Origin: Flammeovirgaceae bacterium UBA1842 | GTDB lineage: Bacteria > Bacteroidota > Bacteroidia > Cytophagales > Cyclobacteriaceae | Length of the DNA: 64,000 nt | Direction: 5' to 3' | NCBI GenBank assembly: GCA_002338655.1 | Contig: DDIU01000011.1 | Span: forward strand, 15,126-79,125 | In this document: piece after piece, positions 1 to 6,750 of the stretch | Layout of the letters: every line of letters starts with the position of its first letter | How positions within the stretch are numbered: position 1 is the first letter of the stretch | The notes under the pieces: generated by a model | The model's database searches: none | Told to the model about the DNA's origin: nothing | What the model saw: the letters and a program-made list of their open reading frames with translations, nothing else | Position numbers and translations under genes: made by a program

Positions 1-219
1 TTGGGCAGAAATGCTCCTGATCACCTCACGAAATGCAGCACTATCAATCTGCCCCTTTTCATACTGGTGAAAGGCCGGATGGCTGGAAGAAAAGTCAAGG
101 ATGAATTCGGTTGGTTTATCGGTTAATTTGGCAAAAGCATTGATGGTCCTACTGGTTTGAAGGTTGATAATGACCCCACCTAAATCGAAGATTAAATGCT
201 TTACTTTTTGTTGATTCAA
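1..219 (-). CDS. HAD-family phosphatase, 5' part only
   Basis: The reading frame runs off the left edge of the window; about 73 N-terminal residues are visible. They contain HAD motif I in the form IFDLGGVI (residues 9-16), followed by a helical cap-like region. The second acidic residue of the usual DxD is replaced by G, as in YihX-like sugar-phosphate phosphatases. I place the start at a TTG at 219 because no ATG lies in frame upstream and homologues begin a few residues before this motif. The substrate cannot be told from this part. It is transcribed away from the neighbouring tRNA gene. Confidence 0.7.
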   Translation of the reverse strand, partial: MNQQKVKHLIFDLGGVIINLQTSRTINAFAKLTDKPTEFILDFSSSHPAFHQYEKGQIDSAAFREVIRSISAQ

Positions 220-274
220 TTTTAAAAATTTTGTTTGTGATATTGTGGGCAAATATCTAATATTGCACTCCGAA

Positions 275-336
275 AATCAATTAACAATTGTCAATTAACA
301 AGGTTCAATTGCTAATTGTTCATTGCTAATTGTTTT
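275..336. repeat. AT-rich degenerate repeat (CAATTAAC/GCTAATTG units)
   Basis: Short alternating units related to CAATTAACAATTG and GCTAATTGTTCATTG fill the space between the phosphatase start and the tRNA. Such low-complexity spacers are common between Bacteroidota genes. They could also hold the divergent promoters, but no clear -7/-33 pair stands out. Confidence 0.45.
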
Positions 337-338
337 CT

Positions 339-412
339 GGGCCTATAGCTCAGTCGGTTAGAGCACTTGACTCATAATCAAGTGGTCCCTGGTTCGAGTC
401 CAGGTGGGCCCA
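339..412 (+). tRNA. tRNA with anticodon CAT (Ile2 or elongator Met)
   Basis: All four arms fold. The acceptor is GGGCCTA with TGGGCCC, the D arm GCTC/GAGC, the anticodon stem CTTGA/TCAAG with loop CTCATAA, and the T arm CCTGG/CCAGG with loop TTCGAGT. The discriminator is A at 412 and CCA is not encoded. The anticodon CAT fits elongator Met or lysidine-modified Ile2. The C4-G69 and C5-G68 pairs are known recognition elements of E. coli TilS and absent from E. coli elongator tRNA-Met, so I lean to Ile2. It is followed by a terminator. Confidence 0.93.
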
Positions 413-426
413 CAGTGAAGTGGGAC

Positions 427-459
427 AAGCATCACGCCAATAAGCGTGATGCTTTTTTT
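427..459 (+). terminator. Rho-independent terminator of the tRNA
   Basis: An 11-bp perfect stem (AAGCATCACGC with GCGTGATGCTT), a six-base loop and a run of seven T, beginning 15 bases after the tRNA. Confidence 0.85.
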
Positions 460-526
460 ATGCAACGAAGTGAAATAAAAACACTTGGACGAGAAGTTTA
501 TCCCGATGTAGCGAAGTGAATCGGGA

Positions 527-544
527 AGTCCAGGTGGGCCCACA
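527..544 (+). repeat. Duplicated 3' end of the tRNA gene (att-like)
   Basis: Eighteen bases, AGTCCAGGTGGGCCCACA, repeat exactly the sequence at 397-414 (T arm, acceptor strand and two bases beyond). No other tRNA arm precedes this copy. A 12-bp inverted copy (GGCCCACCTGGA) lies at 575-586. Between the two direct copies are the tRNA terminator and a hairpin TCCCGAT/ATCGGGA (510-526). The arrangement resembles the attL/attR footprint of a tRNA-targeting integrase, but no integrase gene is present. Confidence 0.6.
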
Positions 545-545
545 A

Positions 546-574
546 ACACCGCAGTTTACTGCGGTGTTTTTTTT
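546..574 (+). terminator. Second terminator after the tRNA 3' copy
   Basis: A 10-bp perfect stem (ACACCGCAGT with ACTGCGGTGT), a two-base loop and eight T. No gene lies just upstream. It may be the original tRNA terminator, displaced together with the duplicated tRNA 3' end. Confidence 0.75.
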
Positions 575-589
575 GGCCCACCTGGATCC

Positions 590-735
590 CCTTGGCTGGC
601 GCAAGCGTCCGCTTGTGCCTTTTACTATTTTAATCTTTTTCCCAATAAAATAATGAAACCAAAGTGACACATGTTTTTATTGCTTATTTGTTATATACTA
701 TTATAGCACAAGCGGACGCTTGCGCTAGTTGGGGC
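590..735 (+). repeat. 145-bp repeat element, copy 1
   Basis: This copy matches 5244-5400 almost base for base. Its ends are inverted: GGCGCAAGCGTCCGCTTGTGC at the left and GCACAAGCGGACGCTTGCGC at the right, each itself a palindrome. The AT-rich interior carries no reading frame of note. It resembles a non-autonomous palindrome-bounded element (MITE or REP pair). The stretch 736-842 after it shows no gene. Confidence 0.8.
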
Positions 736-842
736 TAAATTGAATAATATTAGTGATCCTATCACCAAGCCTCCTATTAAATTAGACTGAGCTATGAAAG
801 AAGTTACAGAAATATAATATATGTACTTAAATATGGAAAGCA

Positions 843-1217
843 TTAGTATAATTTAAAATAATATATGGAATCTTGATAATGCACACTAATTGAATCTTTA
901 CCATAATCTTTTTCAACTATTGATTCTATATGAATAACGTCCTTAATATTTAGCAATTTGCTATAGTTTGTAACTAAGTGAATTTTTTTACCTCCAATAT
1001 TTAAAAACATTGCATTTGATAGCGGTCTCAAATCTTCAATAGTATAAATTTCAGTAACCTTTCCTCTTATAGAATCTGACGGTTTTAATTTTGGATAGAT
1101 AAATTGTCTTTCTTGACTCTGCTTTAGCATTTGTTTTTGATCTAAGTAGACAATAGCAAAAATTACACTGCATCCGGCCAAAAATAATATAAAATAAATG
1201 CTTCTAGTATTAGTCAT
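843..1217 (-). CDS. Probable immunity protein of Rhs module 1
   Basis: A 124-residue protein with one N-terminal membrane anchor (about residues 7-25, hydrophobic after a TNTR start) and a soluble, beta-rich C-terminal part. It follows the stop codon of the Rhs gene by a few bases. This position, directly downstream of an Rhs tip, is that of immunity genes in polymorphic toxin systems. I chose the ATG at 1217; a TTG at 1223 is also in frame. The family is not recognised. An alternative is an unrelated small membrane protein, but the same arrangement in module 2 argues for immunity. Confidence 0.6.
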   Translation of the reverse strand: MTNTRSIYFILFLAGCSVIFAIVYLDQKQMLKQSQERQFIYPKLKPSDSIRGKVTEIYTIEDLRPLSNAMFLNIGGKKIHLVTNYSKLLNIKDVIHIESIVEKDYGKDSISVHYQDSIYYFKLY

Positions 1218-1224
1218 ATTCAAG

Positions 1225-2646
1225 TTATTTTTTTATAACCTTGCCGAAATTAATTCCACCGGTTAGTATCATTGGTGTAGCGTTCTCTAGCCCAATACCA
1301 AGTTGTATTGAATTAGAAACTATAAAAGAATTATCATACGCTGTTCCATAGGCTGTTCCGGCACCGATAAATTCAACCGCTCCAAAATATTTAGTCCTTC
1401 CTCCAAATAAATGTCCTTCATTAAATAAAGAAGTGTCTGTTGATTTGAGATTTGCCAAAGTACTACCACTGCCATACATATCAACTCTACCCATTTCTAT
1501 TCCAATACTAAATGAATTAGCTACTCCACCAGCATACTCTTCATATCCAACTAGCTCCCCCTGTTGTTGCCCCGTAAGAATAAAGAAAAAACCGTGATCA
1601 GTTTCTGCTCCTGCCAACATACCTCCAAAATCACCAAATATTGCTTCTGCTAAATAAAATGGGTTTTCTGTAGTACCAAACATAGGGGTATATCTTAGAG
1701 CATCAGCTACGAAGTAATTAAGTCCTGCATTAAAATAATCACCCCCTCCAGATCCAGCAGTTATACCACTAGCATCCCTTATTCCGCCACCATTAAATCT
1801 ATGATGTCCTGCTCCATACTCATAAAAATTGCCTTGTCCAGTTCCGAAGGTTCTACTTATAAGACCACTTTCAAATGTACCCACAAAACCCCCATTCCCC
1901 TTCATATCTCCCCAAACAGCATAGTTATTAGTCTGTGCAAAACTAGTTCTTCTTCCATTACTGTAAGTAGAATATGATATGGAGCCATTATTAGTACTGT
2001 TCCATGCATGATTTATCATACTAGATGAAGATGAATAATATCCATAGCTAGGCCCATTGTAATAATCCCCCCTACCATAACCACTATCAAAAAACCTATT
2101 GGCATTTCCTGTAACAGGTATTGGTCTAAACCTATCAAATTCTAGATAAAGGTCATTATACGGATGGGTACGCTCAAATTCATCACATGTCGGGCAGTCC
2201 CCATTCGGGTCATTCAAGGCCACTGGGTCATTAAATGCATAGTTGTACGGGGTATGATTACTAAATTTACTGGCCAGAGGGTCAACCTGGTTGAACCTGC
2301 CCAGTGCAGGGTCATAATCCCTGTAGAAAGTTTCGTAGTTCTTGGTCTTCTCGTTCAGTTCTGAACCAGCGTTATAAAGGAAGTTGTTCTTAAGATCGGT
2401 TATTCTCGTCCATGAAGTGGAATGTTGAAGTCCAAAGGGATAGTAATCTGTGTTTTGTACTACCATGGATTCAGCAATGGTTACTTCAAAGTCATCGAAA
2501 TAAACTTCTGTATTAGTTTCATTAGTAAGGTATACAAAAACTGTACCTGCCACTGGTGATACCACTTCAGGGTCTATGGTCATCAATAAAGGTGCTCCAT
2601 TAGCATCAACATCCATGGGCACAAATCCTTTTTGTACTGCTTTCAT
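1225..2646 (-). CDS. Orphan Rhs tip module 1 (Rhs core end plus variable C-terminal domain)
   Basis: Of 473 residues, about 1-150 are the tail of an Rhs repeat protein: TDYYPFGL (68-75), YNAGSELNE, YRDYDPALGRF and the core-ending LNDPNGD. The next ~320 residues are Gly/Asn/Tyr-rich, predicted beta-rich, and unrelated to module 2. This is the usual layout of a polymorphic toxin tip. The full-length Rhs body (over 1000 residues) is missing. Upstream of the ATG the same frame continues back to about 2718 with Rhs-like PAYLNYII, so the gene is 5'-truncated rather than a complete gene. The toxin activity is not recognised. Confidence 0.75.
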   Translation of the reverse strand: MKAVQKGFVPMDVDANGAPLLMTIDPEVVSPVAGTVFVYLTNETNTEVYFDDFEVTIAESMVVQNTDYYPFGLQHSTSWTRITDLKNNFLYNAGSELNEKTKNYETFYRDYDPALGRFNQVDPLASKFSNHTPYNYAFNDPVALNDPNGDCPTCDEFERTHPYNDLYLEFDRFRPIPVTGNANRFFDSGYGRGDYYNGPSYGYYSSSSSMINHAWNSTNNGSISYSTYSNGRRTSFAQTNNYAVWGDMKGNGGFVGTFESGLISRTFGTGQGNFYEYGAGHHRFNGGGIRDASGITAGSGGGDYFNAGLNYFVADALRYTPMFGTTENPFYLAEAIFGDFGGMLAGAETDHGFFFILTGQQQGELVGYEEYAGGVANSFSIGIEMGRVDMYGSGSTLANLKSTDTSLFNEGHLFGGRTKYFGAVEFIGAGTAYGTAYDNSFIVSNSIQLGIGLENATPMILTGGINFGKVIKK

Positions 2647-3009
2647 CTCTTTGACAAATATAATATAATTAAGGTAGGCTGGGATATGCTCTGGATCGTA
2701 ACTATTTGTACCAAAACCGCTAGGTTGGCGTAAGCGTCCGTTTGTGACTCATTCGTCTTCAATATTATTTTTTACAACATGTCATAATCGATCCCTCTGC
2801 ATTATTTCAGATGGAAATACTTATTTCCTATAAAACAAAAAAGGTCCAAGTGAGACACTTGGCAAAGCAGCAATTATATTTACTGCACTCTCATGAACCA
2901 TTAATAGCTTTTTGGTTGGTTATGCATTAACGAATTTAAAACGAGCGGACGCTCTTGTTATTTTAGGTCGTAGGATCGTTGCACTTAACCTACGACCAGT
3001 GTGGGGTTA
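2647..3009. repeat. Inter-module spacer with short palindromes
   Basis: There is no complete gene here. From the left: the untranslated or truncated Rhs frame (to about 2718); a variant of the GCAAGCGTCCGCTTG palindrome at 2724-2747; a related palindrome CCAAGTGAGACACTTGG at 2853-2869; and a hairpin GGTCGTAGG/CCTACGACC at 2966-2997 ending a few bases past the stop of the next immunity gene. The last may serve as a transcript end. These palindromes recur only between about 0.6 and 6.7 kb. Confidence 0.6.
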
Positions 3010-3543
3010 TCATCGTATAAATTTCATTATCGCTACAATTAATGCTAAAATACCTGAAACTAATCCCATCACAGGCAGGAGTTTGCCAAGAAGTTCTCCA
3101 TATTTTATATTACTATTTCCTAAAAAATTAAAATTATATTTGCATAAAGATTCAACACATTCATAATTTGGATATGCTACTCGAGGAAAAGGAATGACCT
3201 TTCCATCATTCAATTTCAACTGTATTTCTTTGTGTAATCCGTTTAATTTATCTACTTTTTCCTGAGTTTGGTATCCCTTTATTTCATTAATATTAAGTTC
3301 AATTTTTCGAATATTGAAATACCCTCTAAGTATTAAAAGATCATTTTGTAGCTTTATATAAAGATGGGAACGGTCTAAACCCCATAACAAAGTAATTGCT
3401 AATGTTGTAAAAAGTATTGCCAAGCTCGATACTTTCCAATCACTTATTAAATAGGGACTAGATAAAAAAAGCAATGCAAAGATTATGAATGAAATAATTA
3501 TCATCCAAATTACATATTGAACTTTAGGTTTTATAGCTTGCAT
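3010..3543 (-). CDS. Probable membrane immunity protein of Rhs module 2
   Basis: 177 residues: two N-terminal membrane helices (about 11-30 and 36-55), a soluble middle of PH-domain-like beta character, and a C-terminal membrane helix (about 150-172). The ATG abuts the Rhs stop codon with no gap, so the two are translationally linked. A membrane-embedded immunity protein fits the hydrophobic C-terminus of the partner, as with pore-forming colicins. That pairing is inference; no family is recognised. The gene ends against the GGTCGTAGG hairpin. Confidence 0.6.
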   Translation of the reverse strand: MQAIKPKVQYVIWMIIISFIIFALLFLSSPYLISDWKVSSLAILFTTLAITLLWGLDRSHLYIKLQNDLLILRGYFNIRKIELNINEIKGYQTQEKVDKLNGLHKEIQLKLNDGKVIPFPRVAYPNYECVESLCKYNFNFLGNSNIKYGELLGKLLPVMGLVSGILALIVAIMKFIR

Positions 3544-4845
3544 TTAATCGTCAGTATAACTTTGATAAAGCCTATATCCATTATATATTAAAACCCCTGC
3601 TCCAATCACCCATCCAACAGGGTTAGATATTAACCCTGCGACTACTGCAGCTTCAGCGCCCAACCCTATAGCATTAACTCCAATATCAGCCCAATCCATT
3701 CCAGTCCCTTGTCCATTCAAAATTTTATAACCTGAAACACCCATCCCAGCTATGCTTGCTAAAGGTCCGGCCACTTTGCCAAAATTAGCAATTTTGGCCA
3801 ATGTAGCTCCTTTTAAGAACTTTGTAGTGTATAAAGCTTCATCTGCATTTTGAGATAAATCCATGAGTGCTTTAGCCACATTCGGATTATTAAAAGACTT
3901 TTCTGTAGTTGACCATAGTTTAAGATTCCTAAGGTAAATAGCACCTTTGGCATCACTTGTTGCTGCACCTATCAAAACGCTTCCTGATCCAACAGTCCTT
4001 GAAACAGCTCCTAATCTATTTAAGTTGCCCGAATTAGAATTTAGCTCTAATTCACTATACAGTCCATCCATATCAATATCTATTAATTCAATAGGATTAA
4101 AAGTATATGTTACATCAAAACCTGCCGCTTCAATATTATTCATCTCATGATAATCCTCTCCGTGATAATTATGAGTAACCTTTTTGGTGTAAGTACCACG
4201 TCTACCTGATTTATCCCAATCATAACTACTTAATGCTCTCCCTTTGTAACTAATGCCATCCATATTGACATAGCCTTCTACTGCATTATTGAAGAAATAA
4301 GCATCCAAATAAGAGCCTTCCCAGCTCCTACTACCCCAAACACCTCGAGGGTTCATTAATCTTCCATACATGTAAATAGGCCCGGAATCTATGACATCAT
4401 CACCTAAAGGATCATTCAACCCTACAGGGTCATTAAATGCATAATTGTAAGGCGTGGCACTTGCATACTTCACCGCCATCGGATCAATTCCGGTCATTCT
4501 GCCCAATGCTGGATCATAATCCCGATAGAAGGTTTCGTAGTTTTTGGTGTGTTCGTTGAGCTCACTTCCGGCATTATAGAGGAAGTTGTTTTTAAGATCG
4601 GTCACCCGTGTCCATGAATCAAATGTCAACCCGAAGGGGTAGTAGTCTGTGTTCTGTACTACCATGGATTCGGCTATGGTTACTTCAAAGTCATCGAAAT
4701 AAACTTCCGTGTTGCTTTCATTAGTAAGGTATACAAAAACAGTTCCGGCCACAGGTGACACCACTTCAGGGTCTAAGGACATCAATAAAGGTGCTCCATT
4801 GGCATCCGTTTCCATTGGCACATATCCTTTTTGTACTGCTTTCAT
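3544..4845 (-). CDS. Orphan Rhs tip module 2 with hydrophobic C-terminal domain
   Basis: 433 residues. The first ~150 are nearly identical to module 1 through YRDYDPALGR and NDPLGD, then the sequences diverge completely. The last ~70 residues hold two or three Gly/Ala-rich hydrophobic segments (VAGPLASIAGMGVSGYKIL; IGLGAEAAVVAGLI; PVGWVIGAGVLIYNGY) before a polar tail, as in membrane-inserting toxins. As in module 1, the Rhs frame continues upstream of the ATG (YPAYLNYIIFDKE) and is then cut off by the palindrome at 4895-4926. It is probably a silent or displaced tip cassette rather than a secreted full protein. Confidence 0.75.
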   Translation of the reverse strand: MKAVQKGYVPMETDANGAPLLMSLDPEVVSPVAGTVFVYLTNESNTEVYFDDFEVTIAESMVVQNTDYYPFGLTFDSWTRVTDLKNNFLYNAGSELNEHTKNYETFYRDYDPALGRMTGIDPMAVKYASATPYNYAFNDPVGLNDPLGDDVIDSGPIYMYGRLMNPRGVWGSRSWEGSYLDAYFFNNAVEGYVNMDGISYKGRALSSYDWDKSGRRGTYTKKVTHNYHGEDYHEMNNIEAAGFDVTYTFNPIELIDIDMDGLYSELELNSNSGNLNRLGAVSRTVGSGSVLIGAATSDAKGAIYLRNLKLWSTTEKSFNNPNVAKALMDLSQNADEALYTTKFLKGATLAKIANFGKVAGPLASIAGMGVSGYKILNGQGTGMDWADIGVNAIGLGAEAAVVAGLISNPVGWVIGAGVLIYNGYRLYQSYTDD

Positions 4846-4894
4846 CTCTTTGTCAAAGATAATATAATTAAGATAGGCAGGATATTCTACTATA

Positions 4895-4926
4895 GGTCGT
4901 AGGACCGCTATGCTTAACCTACGACC
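4895..4926. repeat. GGTCGTAGG/CCTACGACC palindrome, copy 2
   Basis: This inverted repeat of 9-bp arms is shared with 2966-2997. It interrupts the 5' side of Rhs module 2 and supplies the last codons of the truncated membrane gene at 4914-5174. It therefore marks a rearrangement junction. Degenerate copies occur near 5500-5610 and at 6693-6710. Confidence 0.65.
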
Positions 4927-5174
4927 AGTGGGAGAGAAGTGAAAGTAATAATTCTTTTTTGCTTGACATAAATGTATTCAAATACCTTGGAGCTCAAGTA
5001 AAAAAACAAGACTGTCAAAACAGTAAAGCCTATCCCAGTAACAGTATTTAAAAAACTTGATCCAACTAATGCAAACATATATGAAAAGGAAAATATAAGA
5101 ATACAACTCATCGCCATACCTATTGGAATCAATGCAGCTGTCTTACCGTTATCTCCAAACTTAGTTAGGTACAC
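4914..5174 (-). pseudogene. Truncated small membrane protein, possible orphan immunity gene
   Basis: 86 residues from a GTG, with three hydrophobic segments (about 15-33, 38-60, 62-72). The frame stays open upstream to a stop at 5238-5240, right where the 145-bp repeat begins. Its last residues are encoded by the palindrome at 4895-4926. Both ends thus look replaced by repeats. Its place between Rhs modules suggests the immunity gene of a lost third module; this is inference. Confidence 0.4.
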
Positions 5175-5243
5175 ATAAATGATTTGAATATAAAATCTAA
5201 AATAATCATGCTGTCCTATTTGCCTCCATATATTAATTTACTT

Positions 5244-5400
5244 CCTTGGCTGGCGCAAGCGTCCGCTTGTGCCTTTTACTATTTTAATCTTTTTCCCAAT
5301 AAAATAATGAAACCAAAGTGACACATGTTTTTATTGCTTATTTGTTATATAGTATTATAGCACAAGCGGACGCTTAGCGGACGCTTGCGCTAGTTAGGGG
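5244..5400 (+). repeat. 145-bp repeat element, copy 2
   Basis: Same orientation and sequence as 590-735 apart from single changes and an extra 11 bases that duplicate part of the right-hand palindrome (GCGGACGCTTA at about 5366-5376). Copies 1 and 2 bracket both Rhs modules. Confidence 0.8.
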
Positions 5401-5746
5401 GTCCACTACACTTTAACTGGATCCAAAACCAAACAGTCTAAATGAGACACTTGAACCGGTTTTTAGTTTAAAAAAATGCTTTATATTGGCCTTAGGGCAG
5501 ATTGTGCTTAACCTCTGGTTGTAGCGTCCGCTTAGCGTCCGCTACGACCCCATATCAATTGCTAACTCATACCGTAGGACATGCAATTAACTATGGTCGT
5601 AGGACCGAAAGTTTAAACTATCGCTCTACAGCTTACCTGCAAAACAAAAAAAAGCACAAGTGGACACTTGCGCCAGTTTCTTCGTTTTATATGCCTGAAC
5701 CATTTGGAGCATTGGCTTGTGTGGGTAATTTTTATTGCTCCGTTTC
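5401..5746. repeat. Gene-free stretch with palindrome variants
   Basis: No gene is supported. Visible are degenerate palindromes at 5438-5453 (AAATGAGACACTTGA), 5523-5545 (GTAGCGTCCGCTTAGCGTCCGCTAC) and 5653-5678 (CACAAGTGGACACTTGCGCC). The segment AAACTATCGCTCTAC-GCTTACCTG at 5616-5641 recurs at 6622-6647. The material looks like accumulated repeat debris. Confidence 0.5.
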
Positions 5747-5848
5747 TTATAAGATATCCAACAGTTGTTGCAAAATTATTTCATCTTCTAAATCACATAT
5801 CCTACTTATCAACTCTAGTTTTAGGACATTCATTTCTTCATGATTCAT
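5747..5848 (-). CDS. 33-residue antitoxin-like ORF at the end of the toxin operon
   Basis: Starts on a TAATG that overlaps the toxin stop codon by one base. Its helical sequence (LKLELISRICDLEDEIILQQLLDIL) has the same pattern as the N-terminus of the antitoxin gene at 6171-6485 (QTIHQLIDQIEDNELLTIYLQLL). It is therefore either a truncated second antitoxin or a real tiny peptide. The coupling argues that it is translated. Confidence 0.4.
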   Translation of the reverse strand: MNHEEMNVLKLELISRICDLEDEIILQQLLDIL

Positions 5849-6195
5849 TATTTACCTCGTTTTGATATTCGTTTATCATCCATTTTAGTAGGAAAAAAAT
5901 CTGTTACATAAACGGTTTTATTGAGTTCATCAACAAAATAGATAACTTTAACCTGTTTTCTAGAAGTAATTTTATACAATAAAAATCGATGCCCTTTATC
6001 TAAAAAAGCTAGTCTTCTCTCGTCACTTCCACGTTTTGGATTTTGATCTAGTGACATAGCCATGCCTAATATTTCATCTGCTTTATTGGAGGCACTTTCG
6101 GGAGTATGGGTTTTGTAAAGGTATTCTAGTAAATCAAAATAGTAGAGTTCTGCTTCTGGGGTTATTTCTACTAGATAGCTCGTTTTTCCTTCCAC
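5848..6195 (-). CDS. RelE/ParE-family toxin
   Basis: 115 residues matching the ParE/RelE fold: an N-terminal strand (YLVEITPEAE), two helices (LLEYLYKTHTPESASNKADEI), the basic PKRGSDERR loop and C-terminal strands (HRFLLYKI, VKVIYFVDE, VYVTDFFPTKMD). ParE-type toxins act on gyrase and RelE types on ribosome-bound mRNA; the sequence does not settle which. The start is a GTG overlapping the end of the antitoxin gene by 25 bases, typical of such pairs. Confidence 0.85.
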   Translation of the reverse strand: MEGKTSYLVEITPEAELYYFDLLEYLYKTHTPESASNKADEILGMAMSLDQNPKRGSDERRLAFLDKGHRFLLYKITSRKQVKVIYFVDELNKTVYVTDFFPTKMDDKRISKRGK

Positions 6196-6485
6196 TCGTC
6201 AACTTCTTTTTTAAATTCTGTAATGCTTCTTGTTCGACCTCCTTCTACTGATTTTACAGATGCCTTTGCTCTAATAATTAATTCGTCATTTTTAGCGTCA
6301 AAAAATTTTGTAGCGGCTCCCTTTCTTAGTTCTCTCTCTAATAATTGCAGATAAATAGTTAACAACTCATTATCCTCTATCTGATCTATTAACTGGTGAA
6401 TCGTTTGTTTTACAACTTTTGTATTCATGGCTAAATAGTTTTCTATTGGTAAAGATAACATTTTCATTTCTACTTTTAGTTTCAT
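6171..6485 (-). CDS. Cognate antitoxin
   Basis: 104 residues, charged and mostly helical, ending in a KKEVDEWKEKRAI tail expected to bind the toxin. It precedes and overlaps the ParE gene. The ATG at 6485 is used here; a second ATG at 6428 (MNTKVVKQ) lies nearer the conserved-looking helix and may be the real start. The upstream ORF's stop overlaps the 6485 ATG (TAATG). Confidence 0.75.
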   Translation of the reverse strand: MKLKVEMKMLSLPIENYLAMNTKVVKQTIHQLIDQIEDNELLTIYLQLLERELRKGAATKFFDAKNDELIIRAKASVKSVEGGRTRSITEFKKEVDEWKEKRAI

Positions 6486-6589
6486 TAAATAATCAGATGG
6501 GACTTATTAATATCTTCTTGTAAGTCCCTCAGGTCATTCATTTTGCACTTTTCCAAACTGTTCACGAACCGAATACCAGTTGTTTTCAT
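6485..6589 (-). CDS. 34-residue ORF coupled to the antitoxin
   Basis: MKTTGIRFVNSLEKCKMNDL followed by a short polar tail, ending in TAATG at the antitoxin start. The other frame over the same bases also looks protein-like (YNAYIENENNWYSVREQF), so this may be debris of a broken larger gene rather than a working leader ORF. Confidence 0.3.
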   Translation of the reverse strand: MKTTGIRFVNSLEKCKMNDLRDLQEDINKSHLII

Positions 6590-6609
6590 TTTCAATGTAG
6601 GCATTATAC

Positions 6610-6720
6610 AAACCCAAAATTTAAACTATCGCTCTACGGCTTACCTGTAAAACATAAAAAGGTCCAAGTGGACACTTGCGCCAGTTTCTGCTTAACCTAT
6701 GACCAGTTGGCACCACACCA
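6610..6720. repeat. Palindrome cluster 3' to the UspA gene
   Basis: Contains the AAACTATCGCTCTAC-GCTTACCTG unit shared with 5616-5641, the palindrome CCAAGTGGACACTTGCGCCAG at 6663-6683, and a remnant of the CTTAACCTACGACCA family at 6693-6710. It marks the right edge of the repeat-rich region. Confidence 0.6.
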
Positions 6721-6750
6721 ATTAATACCAAATAATTAAACCTGAATTTT

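Noticed and set aside
339..544. A second complete tRNA at 527-544
   Set aside because: Only the T-arm side and acceptor strand are duplicated; no D or anticodon arm precedes them.
358..670. Two overlapping short frames over the tRNA and its terminators
   Set aside because: They read through a certain tRNA and hairpins, and their sequence is low-complexity translation of RNA genes and repeats.
5502..5865. Frames of 113 and 65 residues on the plus strand
   Set aside because: They consist of palindromic repeats and the complement of the toxin operon's small ORF; no protein-like pattern.
590..6720. CRISPR array
   Set aside because: Repeats are palindromic, irregularly spaced and without unique spacers of constant length; no cas genes.
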